A stretch of DNA of 64,000 nucleotides from Diphasiastrum complanatum (taxonomy: Eukaryota; Streptophyta; Lycopodiopsida; Lycopodiales; Lycopodiaceae), in NCBI GenBank assembly GCA_029204225.1, contig CM055111.1, forward strand, positions 15,875,207 through 15,939,206, in the 5' to 3' direction. Positions 35,750 to 46,960 of this stretch are shown here, piece by piece. The notes under the pieces are model-generated. The model made no database searches. It was given only the letters and a program-made list of their open reading frames with translations, and was not told the origin of the DNA. A program made the position numbers and the translations under genes. How positions within the stretch are numbered: position 1 is the first letter of the stretch; every line of letters starts with the position of its first letter.

Positions 35750-35845
35750 GATCATGGCGGTTGCTGCCATTGTCCAAGTAGTTGCACAATACAAGAACTG
35801 GACATGAGAAGGCTTCGACTATTTGGAGTTGAGTGCGTCATTTTC
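35750..35845 (+). pseudogene. Possible MYB-related N-terminal fragment
   Basis: CCHC and RLFGV(E) in one frame with HNTRTG in another recall the N-terminus of plant MYB-related proteins that carry a C-x2-C-x4-H-x4-C knuckle (CSHCGHNGHNSRTC) before KLFGVR. The frames do not agree and no MYB repeat follows, so this is at best a degenerate fragment. Confidence 0.3.
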
Positions 35846-35989
35846 GATAGTCGCTAAAGTCGAGACAGTCGTTTGTCGGTCATCGACGATAGTCAATGGA
35901 ATCGGACTTCCTCGGTAGTTTGATGATAGTCGATAGAGTTGGTCTTTCTTCAACAAGTCGGCCTTCCTCGACATGTCGGTTTCCATTCT

Positions 35990-37402
35990 GATGTTTGTCT
36001 TCGATAATAGAGGAGAAATAAATTCAACGCTCTTGATGATCTTCTGGGAGATGAATGAGTTTGATCATTTTCCTGATTATATTGTTGCTGCTGAGCTACA
36101 ATATCTTCTTTTGATTCGTTGTTAATAATCTATTCGTCTGTTGTAGACGACCTTGGACCTTTTACAGGATCAGTTGAGTTGAGAATATAAATGTTTGATA
36201 CTTCAGGAGTGTTCAACAATTCTACTATATGAGCTTTGCAATTTAAGAGATGTCTCTTGACATCTTCTCAATGTCTTCTCTAATGCGTCTAAGTGACCTT
36301 TAGTAGATGAATAGACACATAAGTCATCCATGAAATTTTTTAAAAAGCCTCTGTTAAATTTTTTGAAAAATGTTTGTCATCATACGTTGGAATGTGGTAG
36401 GTGCATTACAAAGACCAAAGAGCATTCGCGTATAAGCGCACGTCCCCCAATCATTGGTAAAAGTGCCCTTGGATCTATCTTCCTCCTTAATAAAAACTTG
36501 ATTATAACCTAAGAACCCTTCTAAAAAACTATAACGTTTATGACCAGCTACTTGGTCAAGAATAGTATTTGTATAAGGCAGAGGGTGATAATCCTTTGTT
36601 GTAGCAGCATTTAGTTTTCTAAAATCTTGGAAAACTCTAATCTTGCCTGTCTTCTTCTTAGGTAGTATAACTATTGGTGACACTCACTCATTACTTAGAA
36701 CATGATATATAATACCTGCTCTAAGACATCTATCTAATTCGTCTTTAACTAACAAGGATTACTTTGAATTTAGTCTATATTGACACTGCCTAACTGGTAT
36801 TGTTCCCTAAATAAGATCTATTCTATGTTCTCCCCATTTAACTGGTGTTCTTGTTAAATCGTCCATCAACCAAGCAAATACGTTTTGATATTTCTGAAGA
36901 AGTAATATATACTCTTTATGTTATTGGTCTGATTGTTGTTTATATAAATTCAAAATTTTACCTTTATTAATTTCTATTTCAACATAATCTATCTTATCTA
37001 CCATTCCTTCGGTCAGGCTTGCTCTGGTTCCACTTAGAATTTCTCTTGACTTGGATGTTATCGGAATTTTCTCATCCTCGTCAATCTCATAAGCAGTCTT
37101 GATATCCTGCACATCTTGATTGTCTCCACCACTCAAGATGATATCATCCACATAGTGGTAACATCATTTCCAGAAAACCTATAATAAAGTGAATGATCAT
37201 ACTCACTCATAACAAAGCCTTGAGAGAGTAAAAAAGTGTTAAGCTTAGCATACCAACTCCTTGGTGCTTGCTTATGGCCATACAAACTCTTTTGTAGTAG
37301 ACACACATGATTTGGCTTTGTTAATGAGATGTAGCTCTCGAGTTGTTCCATGTACATTTCCTCCTCAAGATCACCATTCAATATTGCTTTTGTAATGTCC
37401 AT
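35990..37402 (-). mobile_element. Mosaic of gypsy and copia retroelement fragments
   Basis: A gypsy reverse transcriptase piece occupies about 36330-36830 (ILPKKKTGKIRVFQDFRKLN, FGLCNAPTTFQRMM). A copia reverse transcriptase piece lies at 37133-37402 (QKSLYGHKQAPRSWYAKLN), and a copia linker-like piece at about 36000-36240. Order and family mixture show that several old elements were rearranged together. All are broken. Confidence 0.75.
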
Positions 37403-37429
37403 TTTTCATAGATCACATCCATAAAGTGT

Positions 37430-37954
37430 AGAAAGTGAGATGATGACTCAAATGCTTACCATCTTTGCTCTTGTAACTAGCAAATCAACACATAGAATAG
37501 TGAAATCTTGATCAACCTATGATCTATCCTCACTCTAGTGACTCTTGACACTTCCTAAGATTGAAATAAACTCAAATGAAGTTCAGTAACCTCACAATCT
37601 AGATATCCAATCAAAATAAGGGTTTTGTCAAAATCACAAAAAAATTGATTATTTCAAAATCTACATGCAATTCCCAATAACTTGATATGCAATCTTGTAG
37701 CCACCACTTAGGCTTTTTCTAATGCTCTAAAAGTCGGCCAAATCCAACATGTAATGTGTGAAATCATAATTCAACAAGTTCTATAACCTAAAATGAATTC
37801 TGATCTACAAAAGATCCAATCTACATTTGCAAGAAACTCGGTTTTTGGAGAAGTTAATTTAGCATGCTCTAGCATTGATATCTGCACCAATCCTTGATAG
37901 AAGCTTGATCCTTTCAAAACTTGCAACACAAGCTCTGATACCATGTGAAGAATT
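37430..37954 (-). mobile_element. Copia-type leader with tRNA-Met primer-binding site
   Basis: The minus strand has TGGTATCAGAGC (37932-37943), the plant initiator-tRNA primer-binding site, followed by a ~480-base leader that is homologous to the leaders at 39242-39700 and 40270-40730 on the plus strand. About 15 bases before the site match the LTR end seen at 39215-39229. Confidence 0.75.
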
Positions 37955-37964
37955 TGGAACCTAC

Positions 37965-38133
37965 CTGAACTCCGTGCATCCCAACTAGCCCATAGTCTCT
38001 CCATGATCCTGTCTGCATGTGAGGGAAACATCCCATCCATATAACTGAGGACCTCATCATCACTCATGGATGAAAAACTGGACGACCCGCGACTGCCGCC
38101 AGATCCGTGGCTTGGAGATGTGTCACAAGACAT
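37965..38133 (-). CDS. Unknown protein, putative first exon
   Basis: ATG at 38133 and open to a donor-like TTCAG|GTAGGT (37965/37964). The segment is Ser/Gly-rich then mixed: MSCDTSPSHGSGGSRGSSS, SDDEVLSYMDGMFPSHADR, IMERLWASWDARSS. The retroelement leader starts only ~20 bases beyond the donor, so an element may have inserted into the following intron. No family recognised and no further exon identified. Confidence 0.35.
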
Positions 38134-38819
38134 TGAGGATACGATTGGGATAATATTTGCAAGCAATAAAATATATTTTTAGAAAATACAACCATGTAGA
38201 GTTAATGAGTGCAAGAAATAAATTCAAATAAATGACTTAAGTGTTTAGGGTCGAACAAAAAAAGTGACACTTTGCATTCAACCATGGTTGAATATATTAC
38301 TGCACACCACAATAATCACAAATTAACCACAATAATTACACTTTATAATAAATAAATTAAACATTTCTACATGGTTTAGGCCCAAATACAAATCAATTAC
38401 ATGACTAGTCAAAGTTCAAGATTACGTAAAAGCTAGCTGCATAAAAAGATGGCTGGCAAATGTACGAATAAAAATGATAGATGTAAAAACATGTAGACAA
38501 GTGTCTGTAAACATGGAAAGGCTAGCTATAGAGCTAAAACATTGGGTAGATCTATCTAATTCCTCCTCATCATCTCCGTCATGTGGAGCTTGTTTTCCTG
38601 CACGCGAAGACACATGAATTAGTCTTCCAAAAAATTGTATGGGAGTGTGAGAGAATATCAAGTTTAAAGAGCATAAAATGGATTTGATGTCGTACCTGAG
38701 GAGCAGCATCCCAGTTTGAAAGTGTGGGAAATGTAGAGGTCGAGTTTGAGTAGATTCAAATTTAAATGCTAGGTACATTGAATCTAGACCCAAAAATAGT
38801 AGGGTTTACACTTTGAAGG
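38134..38819. other. No gene recognised
   Basis: AT-rich. An acidic minus-strand stretch after an acceptor-like GTGCAG near 38598 (GKQAPHDGDDEEELDR) is too short to call. Confidence 0.4.
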
Positions 38820-39229
38820 GAAAGCCAAGTGGCCAAATAGGGTTTGGACTTGTTATAAAAGGATGTAACTTGTGGAGAAGAAGATCTTCTCTCTTCTCTA
38901 TCTTGTTTCATGCTTATACATGGTTATCTTGGGTTCTACTATCCATTGGTGCACTATACTTGTGATATCTTGTGTTTCTATGTGTAGAATGATCTATATT
39001 TACTATTTTCAGGTTCATGCGTGTGAAATACAGTAGGGTACTATTTATGTATGGAAAATAGCTTCTATTTATTTTTTGATTCATGTTTGATCAAGTTCTA
39101 TTAGAGTTAGCATTCTATTTTTTGTGTAGATGCTGATTTTTCTACATTGGCAAGATTGATGGAGTAGCTTGTTTTGTAACCAAAGATCTTTAGTAGATTT
39201 GGATCTGAATTGGTCCCAAATCTTTCACA
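38820..39229 (+). mobile_element. Copia-type LTR, 3' part
   Basis: Contains a TATA box (TATAAAAGG, 38855-38863) and a polyadenylation-like AT-rich stretch, and ends CTTTCACA at 39229 immediately before the primer-binding site TGGTATCAGAGC. The 5' end of the LTR was not determined. Confidence 0.65.
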
Positions 39230-41575
39230 TGGTATCAGAGCTTGTGTTTCAGGTTATGAAGGATAAAATTATATCTATCAATGGTTTGGCTAGAGCATGC
39301 TAAATCGGATTCTACACCAAAATAGAGTTTCTTGCATTTGTAGATTGGATCTTTTGTAGATCAAAGCCCTATATAGGTTTATAAACTTGATCAATTTTGA
39401 TTTTTGAATTCACACGTTGGATTTGGCCAATTTTTGGATCACTGGATTAGCCTAAGTGGTGGCTAATAGATTGCATGTCAATATTTTAAGCATTTGCATG
39501 TAGATTTGGGATATTCAATATTTTGTGATTTTGTCAAAACTCTAATTTTGATTGGATTTCTAGATAGTGAGGTTGTTAGACTTCATTTGAGTGTGTTTCA
39601 ATCTTAGGAAGTGGCAATAGTCATTGGATTGATGATAGATCATAGGTTGATCAAGATGATTCTATGTTGATTTGCTTGGTATAAGTGCTAGAAGTGAATC
39701 GAGTAGTTTCAAATATTTGTGATTTGTCCGTGAAAACATTTGTTGTTGTTCAAAGGAGTGCTTTCTGCATTGAAACAGGTTGAAAGAGAAGATCAAGTCA
39801 TTGCTACATGGCAACATCAAGTGGAATCACATTGGAAGTGCCAATTTCTTGTGCAATAGGTGGCCAAGTGCTATTTTGGATGGAAGGACACCTTTTGAGA
39901 TGCTATTCAAGAGAAGGCCTAGTGTCAACTTTCTAAGAACTTTTGGATGCACGTGCTATGTCAACATTACTCTTGATGATAGGACCAAGGAGGATCCATC
40001 TTCAAGGAAAGGTATTTTTGTTGGATATAGTGAGGTGAGTAGAGCCTACAAGGTTTACATTCCTTCTATTAACTGAGTGATTGTTGGTAGAGATGTCTTT
40101 TTTAATGAGGGGAACATTCCAAAAGTGTCTTCAAGTACTATTGATGATGATGTGGATGGATCTAACATTCTTGATGTTGATGTAGAGGATCCTACTTTAG
40201 ATGGTGATGATGATGGACCTTAATCAAGTCAAAAGCCAAGGAGAACATCAAAGGTAAATCTTTCACATGGTATCAAAGCTTGTGTTTCAGGTTATGAAGG
40301 AGTAAAATATATCTATCGATTATTCGGTGAAGATATCAAGGCTAGAGCATGCTAGATCGGATTCTACACCAGAATCGAGTTTATTCCATTTGTATATTGT
40401 TGTAGATCAAAACCCTATATAGGTTTATAAACTTGATCAACCCGATTTTTGGATAATTGGATTAGCCTTAGTGGTGGCTAATAGATTGCATATCAAGACT
40501 TTAAGCATTTGCATGTAGATTTGGAATATTCTATATTTTGTGATTTTGTCAAAACTTTAATTTTGATTGTATTTCTAGATAGTGAGGTTGTTGGACTTCA
40601 TTTGAGTGTGTTTCAATATTAGGAAGTGGAAAGAGTCATTAGATTGAGGATAGATCATAGGTTGATCAAGATTTCATGATTCTATGTGATGATTTGCTTG
40701 GTATAAGTGCTAGAAGATAATTGAGTAGTTTCAAATCTTCGTGATTTCTCTTTGAAAACATTTCTTGTTGTTCATAGGAGTGCTTTCTGCATTGAAACAG
40801 GTTGAAAGAAAGATCAGGTCATTGCTACATGGCCACATCAAGTGGATTCATCATTAGAGGAGTTTTGAGCTCCAAAAAGGCCCTTTAAGAATTCGTGCAA
40901 GATGTAGTTTATATTATTAAAATATTATAACACTAATACTTTTGACTTGCCATAACTTTCTAATCGTAGCTCAAAAGTATACCATATAGCATATCATTTG
41001 AAAGCCCTTGTTGAGCGCTTTCCAATGCACTAAACTCCGCTAAATTCCGACTTACCACTAAAAAGTTATGCCATTTTTAGTTCGGAATCAAAATATGGAT
41101 TCAAAAAGTTACGTTACGTAGATTTCAAATTTGAGTGTTTTGATTGGTCCATGTATAAGAAAAAATTGAGAATACATACAAAGGGTCTTTTTGGGATTTA
41201 GAACTCCTCTAATGATTGGAAGTGCCAATTTATTATGCAATAGGTGGCCTAGTGCTATTTTGGATGGAAGGACACCTTTTGAGATGCTATTCCAGAGGAG
41301 GCCAAGTGCCAACTTTTTAAGAACTTTTGAATGCACATGGTATGTCAACATTACTCTTGATGATAGGACCAAGGAGGATCCATCTTCAAGGAAAGGTATT
41401 TTTGTTGGATATAGTGAGGTGAGTAGAGCCTACAAGGTTTACATTCCTTCTACTAACAAAGTGATTGTTGGTAGAGATGTCATTTTTTATGTGGGAAACA
41501 TTCCAAAAGTTTCTTCAAGTACTATTGATAATGACAGTGTGGATGGATCTAACATTCTTGATGTTGAGGTGTGAG
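39230..41575 (+). mobile_element. Copia fragments in a ~1.04 kb tandem duplication
   Basis: Each unit has a primer-binding site, a leader, and an integrase C-terminal piece (WPSAILDGRTPFEMLF, GIFVGYSEVSRAYKVYIPS). Unit 1 runs ~39222-40258; unit 2 ~40259-41575 and is longer because of the MITE at 40851-41216. In unit 2 the primer-binding site reads TGGTATCAAAGC. The units differ by scattered substitutions. The element is incomplete and broken. Confidence 0.8.
40851..41216. mobile_element. MITE, 366 bases, with ~36-base terminal inverted repeats
   Basis: Left end TCATTAGAGGAGTTTTGAGC continues CTCCAAAAAGGCCCTTT; the right end is its imperfect reverse complement, ending GAACTCCTCTAATGA. The outer 12 bases are perfectly inverted. 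The homologous site in tandem unit 1 (near 39829) is uninterrupted. The target-site duplication is not clear (at most 2-3 bases). No coding capacity. Confidence 0.8.
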
Positions 41576-41999
41576 GATTAGATCCAAGCGCCAATCCCTT
41601 CATTTAATCCAAAAAGCTCAAAAAATCAGAAAATACACTCAAATCTGTATTTTGGAGGGAACAAAGGGGCTAAAAATCACACCAGACCTTATTTCGACAA
41701 AACCAATAGGAACAAGCCTTCGCATGACTGGCAGCAGCTCCAGGGTACTATCGTAGACCTGCATAGAAGCATGTGAAGGTAACTTCCCAGCAAATTTTGA
41801 AAAAATAGAAAAAGACCCATAAAATCTCAGAAATTTATTGTAAAAATTAATTTTTTTTTCAAAACTCAAAACTAACCTTCGCAAGAATTTCTAAAGTTCC
41901 ATCTCATTGAGACAAGGACACGGAGAAGTCTGCAAACGTTAGATCCCAAAAGAAAGTTAATATACCTCTCATAGAAAATGCACTATCACATTTGGTGGT
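41576..41999. other. No gene recognised
   Basis: Transition between the copia duplication and the gypsy element; AT-rich, nothing recognised. Confidence 0.4.
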
Positions 42000-43876
42000 T
42001 GGTAGCTTTTCAGGTACTTTCCCTGAATATTATATTAGATTAAATAACTAATAGTATTTCTTGTTGATCCAACTTGCAGGTTAATGTATCTTTTTGTGGA
42101 AAGAATAATTTATGAACTTATTGATGGTTTGGATGTGGATCTAAATGTGGTATTATTCTGGACTTTATGAATCCAATACCTAGACAATTAAGATTTCTGA
42201 ATCATTTACAATAATTGAATTGAGTAATTGGATTACACATGTTTTGAAGTTAATTGGTTGAATAAGTAGTGTAAAGAGAATTCATCGGGGACTGTTTATT
42301 TGGGTCTATATTGCTTATAAGACGCATGATTTGTGAGTCATTTGGATTCATCTATGAAAGTTGTGTGCATAGAATATAGGAGGGTCTTGATATAGAATAT
42401 TTCTTGAAAGAGAAATATCCTAAGTTATTGATTGAATCCTACTGAGCTCATATCGGATGTCAGTGTCTAAATAATATAAAGGCGATTGTTATAATGATCT
42501 TTAATTGATTGGTTGATTGTAGAATTAGCAGCTCATAATCTTGTTAAGAATCGGGTTGGGAAAATAGTCTTAGAGTCAAGTAGTTTTCCTCGTGGAAAAA
42601 ATTTCAGAATAACTCTTATATTTCCTGAGTGGTATGTTGTACATATACTCCAGTATCTTTCAATGATTAAGTATGGTTTTGGAATCCGGGAAAATGAATC
42701 ATAAAATTCTAAATGTTATGATTGAAAAATCATAAATTGATACTTAATGGACATTTAGCAGATTATATGGGAATATGATGATTCTTAAGAGATGAGTAAT
42801 TCTTGATCAATCGGTTAAGTCAAAAATTTAGATCTGTTATTTGAAGTCTAAATTTCTTTATTCCAGTTCATACTTGAGATTGTATGGATCTCACAGGCAA
42901 TTTCATTAAGTAATTGATTACTTATGAGCAATTTGCTTACCTTAGTGGATGAAGTTCTACTACAAATTGTATTCAAGGAATGTTTGTGTACTGTTTTCAG
43001 CCTAAAACTCCAGTTAATTAGGAGACAGACAAGTCTATCAAGATTACAGGTTGCTATTTTCTTGCATATGATGCTAGGAATAAAAGCACTTAACTCAAGA
43101 GAGTATCTGGGGTCAAGACTGAGTTAAAGTCATTTTTTTATCTTGATGGATCTCCTAAGAGGTTTTGATAGGATGAATTATTATACCTTAATTTTTGTAA
43201 ATCGAAGTGTATTTGTACAAAGAAACATTTATGACAAGTCTGCAAGAAATTGTGGATTGTCTTGGACTATAATTGTTTGGATCTTTAACTTTTGAACCTT
43301 GATTTCCAATGTGAAGTGACATTTCACCCAAAGATTCATCTAAATTGTGGTTACATGAAGGTGATGTTACTAGATTGGAGAGAATCAGGCCCAATAGGAA
43401 AATTTATCTCTTATCGTACTTCTAAAGGTCGATACAGTACTTTGGTGCAGAGATAGATAATTCGAGAATTATTACATCTCTAAGTACTTATTTATATTGA
43501 AGTCAGACTAAGGATTTATTTTCAAGGTAAAAGTAAAAGTTAAATGATTGATTTGTTAGCTTTTGAGCTTAATGTTCAGGTTTGGTCGACTGCTCATCCA
43601 GTGTATTATGTAAGTTTAGTTCATATGATGATGACGGTTAGATGTATTGAAGATTTTGCCCATTTGGAAGACTTATCGCGAAATGTACCTTTGGACCCTG
43701 AAAGAGTACTCAGAATCAGAGATAAATGATTGAGAGATTGTTCTATCTCTGAGTGTTTGCTTAGGTGGGTTGGTCAAATTGAGGATAATGATTCATGGAA
43801 AAAAGTTAAAAATATAGAAATTGGATCTTCCCTAGTTACTCGTTCCGAAGACAGAATTGGTTTAAGGGGGGAATAA
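42000..43876 (+). mobile_element. Ty3/gypsy fossil, 3' internal region
   Basis: The best preserved part is the end of pol at 43544-43850, with HLEDLSRNVPLDPERVLRIR, followed by SISECLLRWVGQIEDNDSW, a chromodomain-like integrase tail, and then the polypurine tract TTTAAGGGGGGAA (43861-43873) that adjoins the LTR. Upstream parts are eroded, so the left boundary is approximate. Broken in many places. Confidence 0.7.
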
Positions 43877-44409
43877 TGTTACGTCCATGTCCAATATGTG
43901 GGATTCGGAGTAATTCTTGACATGTATATGGTTATTGGTTATGCCTCGTCATTCTGAGATTGGCCTGTAAAGTAATTAATATTCATATGAGGGCCTAGAC
44001 CTATAATTGGACATAGGAGCTCTTGCATGGTGTTTGACTGCTTTAATGCAAGAATCGGAGGTCAATAGCTTATTACATGCTGCATGGGGATCCTAATGGG
44101 AATATTCTCTCGTTGGAGAGAGAATACACAATATGGAAACTCGCCATCTCCCTATTGGAATTTCAGATTCTATCCTTGCAAACTATCAAATACACAAGCA
44201 CTGTCATTCTCCATTCATATATGAGCCAGGTTTCCTCTCCTCTCTTGCATTCATTCATCGGCATGGGAGTGAAGTGGTTAGGGTATTGACTAGCTATTTC
44301 CTGGTGGTTGGGTGGTTTTGTTCCTCAGGTGTCCCTTTTGTTTTTTGCAACAGGATCTAGTCTGATCTTCATAAGGCGATTCTTACAGTGCCAATGGGTG
44401 TGACATGCA
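43877..44409 (+). repeat. 3' LTR of the gypsy element
   Basis: Starts TGTTACGTCC straight after the polypurine tract and ends GACATGCA, giving TG...CA ends and a length of ~533 bases. No second copy was found in the window. Confidence 0.65.
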
Positions 44410-44658
44410 TTTTACCATGATCTAAAATACAATTTTCGCTCACTATTGAGCTTTGAAGTTCAACAGTTTCTTCTAGTGTGATATGGATGTCCAAAGTAAA
44501 TGTAAAGATGCAAGGCAGTTCGAACATACCAATATTGGGCTATAGTGGAGTAAAATTCAATATAGAGATATCCTGCAAAAGAAATATGCACAAACTAGTC
44601 TATAGTGAAATAATTGACGATTTGAAATATTTTCCGTTGATTTAAACTTTTCGCGGGC

Positions 44659-44665
44659 TATAAAT
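44659..44665 (+). promoter_or_regulatory. TATA box upstream of the expansin gene
   Basis: GGGCTATAAATGCG, about 440 bases before the expansin ATG. An acceptor-like TTACAGG at 45095-45101 just before the ATG suggests an intron in the 5' UTR. Confidence 0.45.
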
Positions 44666-45103
44666 GCGTTCAAATAATCTACACTATTCTACCATATCTC
44701 ATGAACACAATAAAAGGAGTCTCACCTCACAGTGATATGCTGCATTTCACTTGGGTCTTTTCGTCTGCTCCTGCTGTAGACTTGCTCCGTCTTCAACAAC
44801 TCCAATTCCGTCGTTCTCATCAATTTCTGATTTAGTTTCTACACTTTCAAGCTGCCTTCATCGTAAGCGTACTATGAGCTTTGATTAGTTTTTGGATTCT
44901 AAACAGTGAGCTGCTACAAGCAAGCAACCGTAGTCATCATGGAATACCTTTTGCGTAGAATATCAAGGAGATTCAGCGTGTCACCTTACTTTGCTAATAT
45001 TTTCTATTTGGGACGACCCACCTTTTTTTTATAGGGAAGTTGTCGATCTGTGCGATTGTCGATTGCAGTAGTTTACATTTTTATTGTTTGTTGTTACAGG
45101 ACG

Positions 45104-46357
45104 ATGGAAACTTTCATTACGATAGCAGCTTTCTTGGCGGTAATGGTAGTTGCAAGTTGCTTTCATGTTTCGCATGCACAATCTCATTCTCATGTATCAC
45201 ACTAGAAGCGAGCACATGCTACCTTTTACGGCGAAAGTACTGACACATCAGGCACAATGGGTAACCCTCTTTACCTTGCGCGATGCATTAAAAAGCAGCA
45301 GCTCGACTACAGAAGCTAGTAATACTGGAGTCACATTAGTTTTGATAGGTGTCTGTCATTTGTTCCGTGTGTGATCAGGTCAAGATGCATGCGGATATGA
45401 CAACCTCTACATCCAGGGTTTAGGGTTTACATTAGCACTAAGCCCCGTACTATTTAGAGAAGGCGCCTCTTGTGGAGGATGCTACGAAATAAAGTGCTGG
45501 GACGACAATCGCTGGTGCAATGCTGGGTATCCGTCCGTAATGATTACAGTAACTCACACCTGTTCTCCAACGATGGGATTTACGGAGGAGATGTTTTCTA
45601 CGCACATTTCAATATGTCAAAGCCGGCGTTCTCTCAAATCTCTTCCAGGTGTGCAGGATACGTGCCTGTACTCTATCGCAAGTACCAATTACTACTTTTT
45701 ATCCTCTGTAGGTATATCATTCCGTTTGCGGATGCCTCATAAAATGCATCATATTTTATGAGACTGAAGGACATCATACGCACAAGCTTACACCTCAACT
45801 ACAATATATTTTAGCCTGTTTGTATTTTGTCTACTCCTTGATATTCGATCTTTCGTAATTCTGTGATCGGTAAGCGCTGCTTTTACATTACATCATTGTG
45901 ATAAATCGAATTAATGAGTTCAAAGTTCGATATACGCTTCTAAACCTACGACACAACAAGACGAATATGAAATTTATGAAATTAATTAAGAAAGTACCAA
46001 TCATTGTTTGACGTAAGAACTCTTTATAACCTTATGATTGATCCATGTAGGGTGCCATGCAAGAAGCAAGGAGGCATCCAATTCACTCTCAATGGCAATC
46101 GATTGTCCAACCTTGTGCTTGTCAGCAATGTAGCTGGAGAAGGCGAAGTATCCGCTATGTCTATTAAAGGAAACCAAACGGGCTGGATTAGCATGCAACG
46201 GAAGTGGGGACAAAACTGGGAATGCGACACAGCACTGGTAGGCCAAAGCCTCTCGTTTCAGATCACTACAAGTGATGGGAAGCAAGTTACCTCCTATAAT
46301 GTTGTTCCTTCAAATTGGCAATTCGGTCAAACTTTTAGTGGAAATCAAATTTACTGA
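45104..46357 (+). pseudogene. EXPA: Alpha-expansin, three exons, broken
   Basis: Alpha-expansins loosen plant cell walls in the apoplast. Exon 1 (45104-45260) encodes a signal peptide (METFITIAAFLAVMVVASCF) and AHATFYGESTDTSGTMG. Exon 2 (45379-45681) carries the DPBB domain (ACGYDNLYIQGLG, CGGCYEIKCWDD, YPSVMITVTH, then AHFNMSKPAFSQI and GYVPVLYRK). Exon 3 (46051-46357) carries the wall-binding CBM63 domain (VPCKKQGGIQFTLNGN, TGWISMQRKWGQNWECD, GQSLSFQITTSDGK, FGQTFSGNQIY) and ends in TGA. All splice sites are canonical with phases 1 and 2. A TAG at 45203-45205 stands where expansins have Trp before AHATFYG, and the frame changes at 45569-45570 as though one A were missing. The usual HFD motif reads HFN. 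The gene is therefore probably dead, though the second fault could be a sequencing error. Confidence 0.88.
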
Positions 46358-46690
46358 TGGGTCTCAAACTCGATACACGCTCAAAACCTAAAACTAGATA
46401 TGGCATTTGAACTTTGAGATTGAGTGCGATTTTGCTATTCTTGCTCCGTTTTCTTCCAATATACTCGAAATATTTTGTCCTTATCATCTATGCAATCAAT
46501 AACAACCGTTTTCATTGGTATGCGAACAATTCTGAACTCCTACGTAATTACGTTACAGCAAATGTTATGTCTTTTTATCATGAAGCTCCATTAGGCTATG
46601 AAACTGTAGTGTGAAGAGGCTATTAAGCTATTCCCTCATCTATGCAGTCAATAGCAACCAATTTCTTTGGTATGCGAGCAATTTCTTTGG
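46358..46690. other. 3' flank of the expansin gene
   Basis: Shares the sequence immediately downstream of exon 3 with both palindrome arms at 55.9-64.0 kb; the similarity stops near 46690, where retroelement sequence begins. Confidence 0.8.
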
Positions 46691-46699
46691 TATAATCCG

Positions 46700-46960
46700 T
46701 TGCTACTATAATGTATGTATGATCGTTCGATGATTTTGGGTTTATTTTCCCGATAAAATCAGTCTCTAATGCTGGTTTGATAGGTTGTAATGGTACCAAT
46801 GGATAGTCCATTGTAGGTACCGGCCTTCCTTGCCTTTGGCATGCATCACAGTTCCGAAAAAACGTAGTAGCGTCATTCCAAAGGGTAGGCCACCAAAAGC
46901 CCACCTGTAATATTTTACTAACTGTAATTTCTGAAGCAAAGTGTCCCCCCGCAACGCTAG
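46700..46960 (-). mobile_element. Ty3/gypsy integrase fragment
   Basis: H2C2 zinc-binding region and core start on the minus strand (VSKILQVGFWWPTLWNDA, CDACQRQGRPVP). Sits between expansin 3' flank and copia sequence. A fragment only. Confidence 0.75.

Noticed and set aside
43877-44409. Treating the gypsy LTR as the expansin promoter
   Set aside because: The LTR ends 250 bases before a separate TATA box, and nothing shows transcription crossing into the expansin gene.
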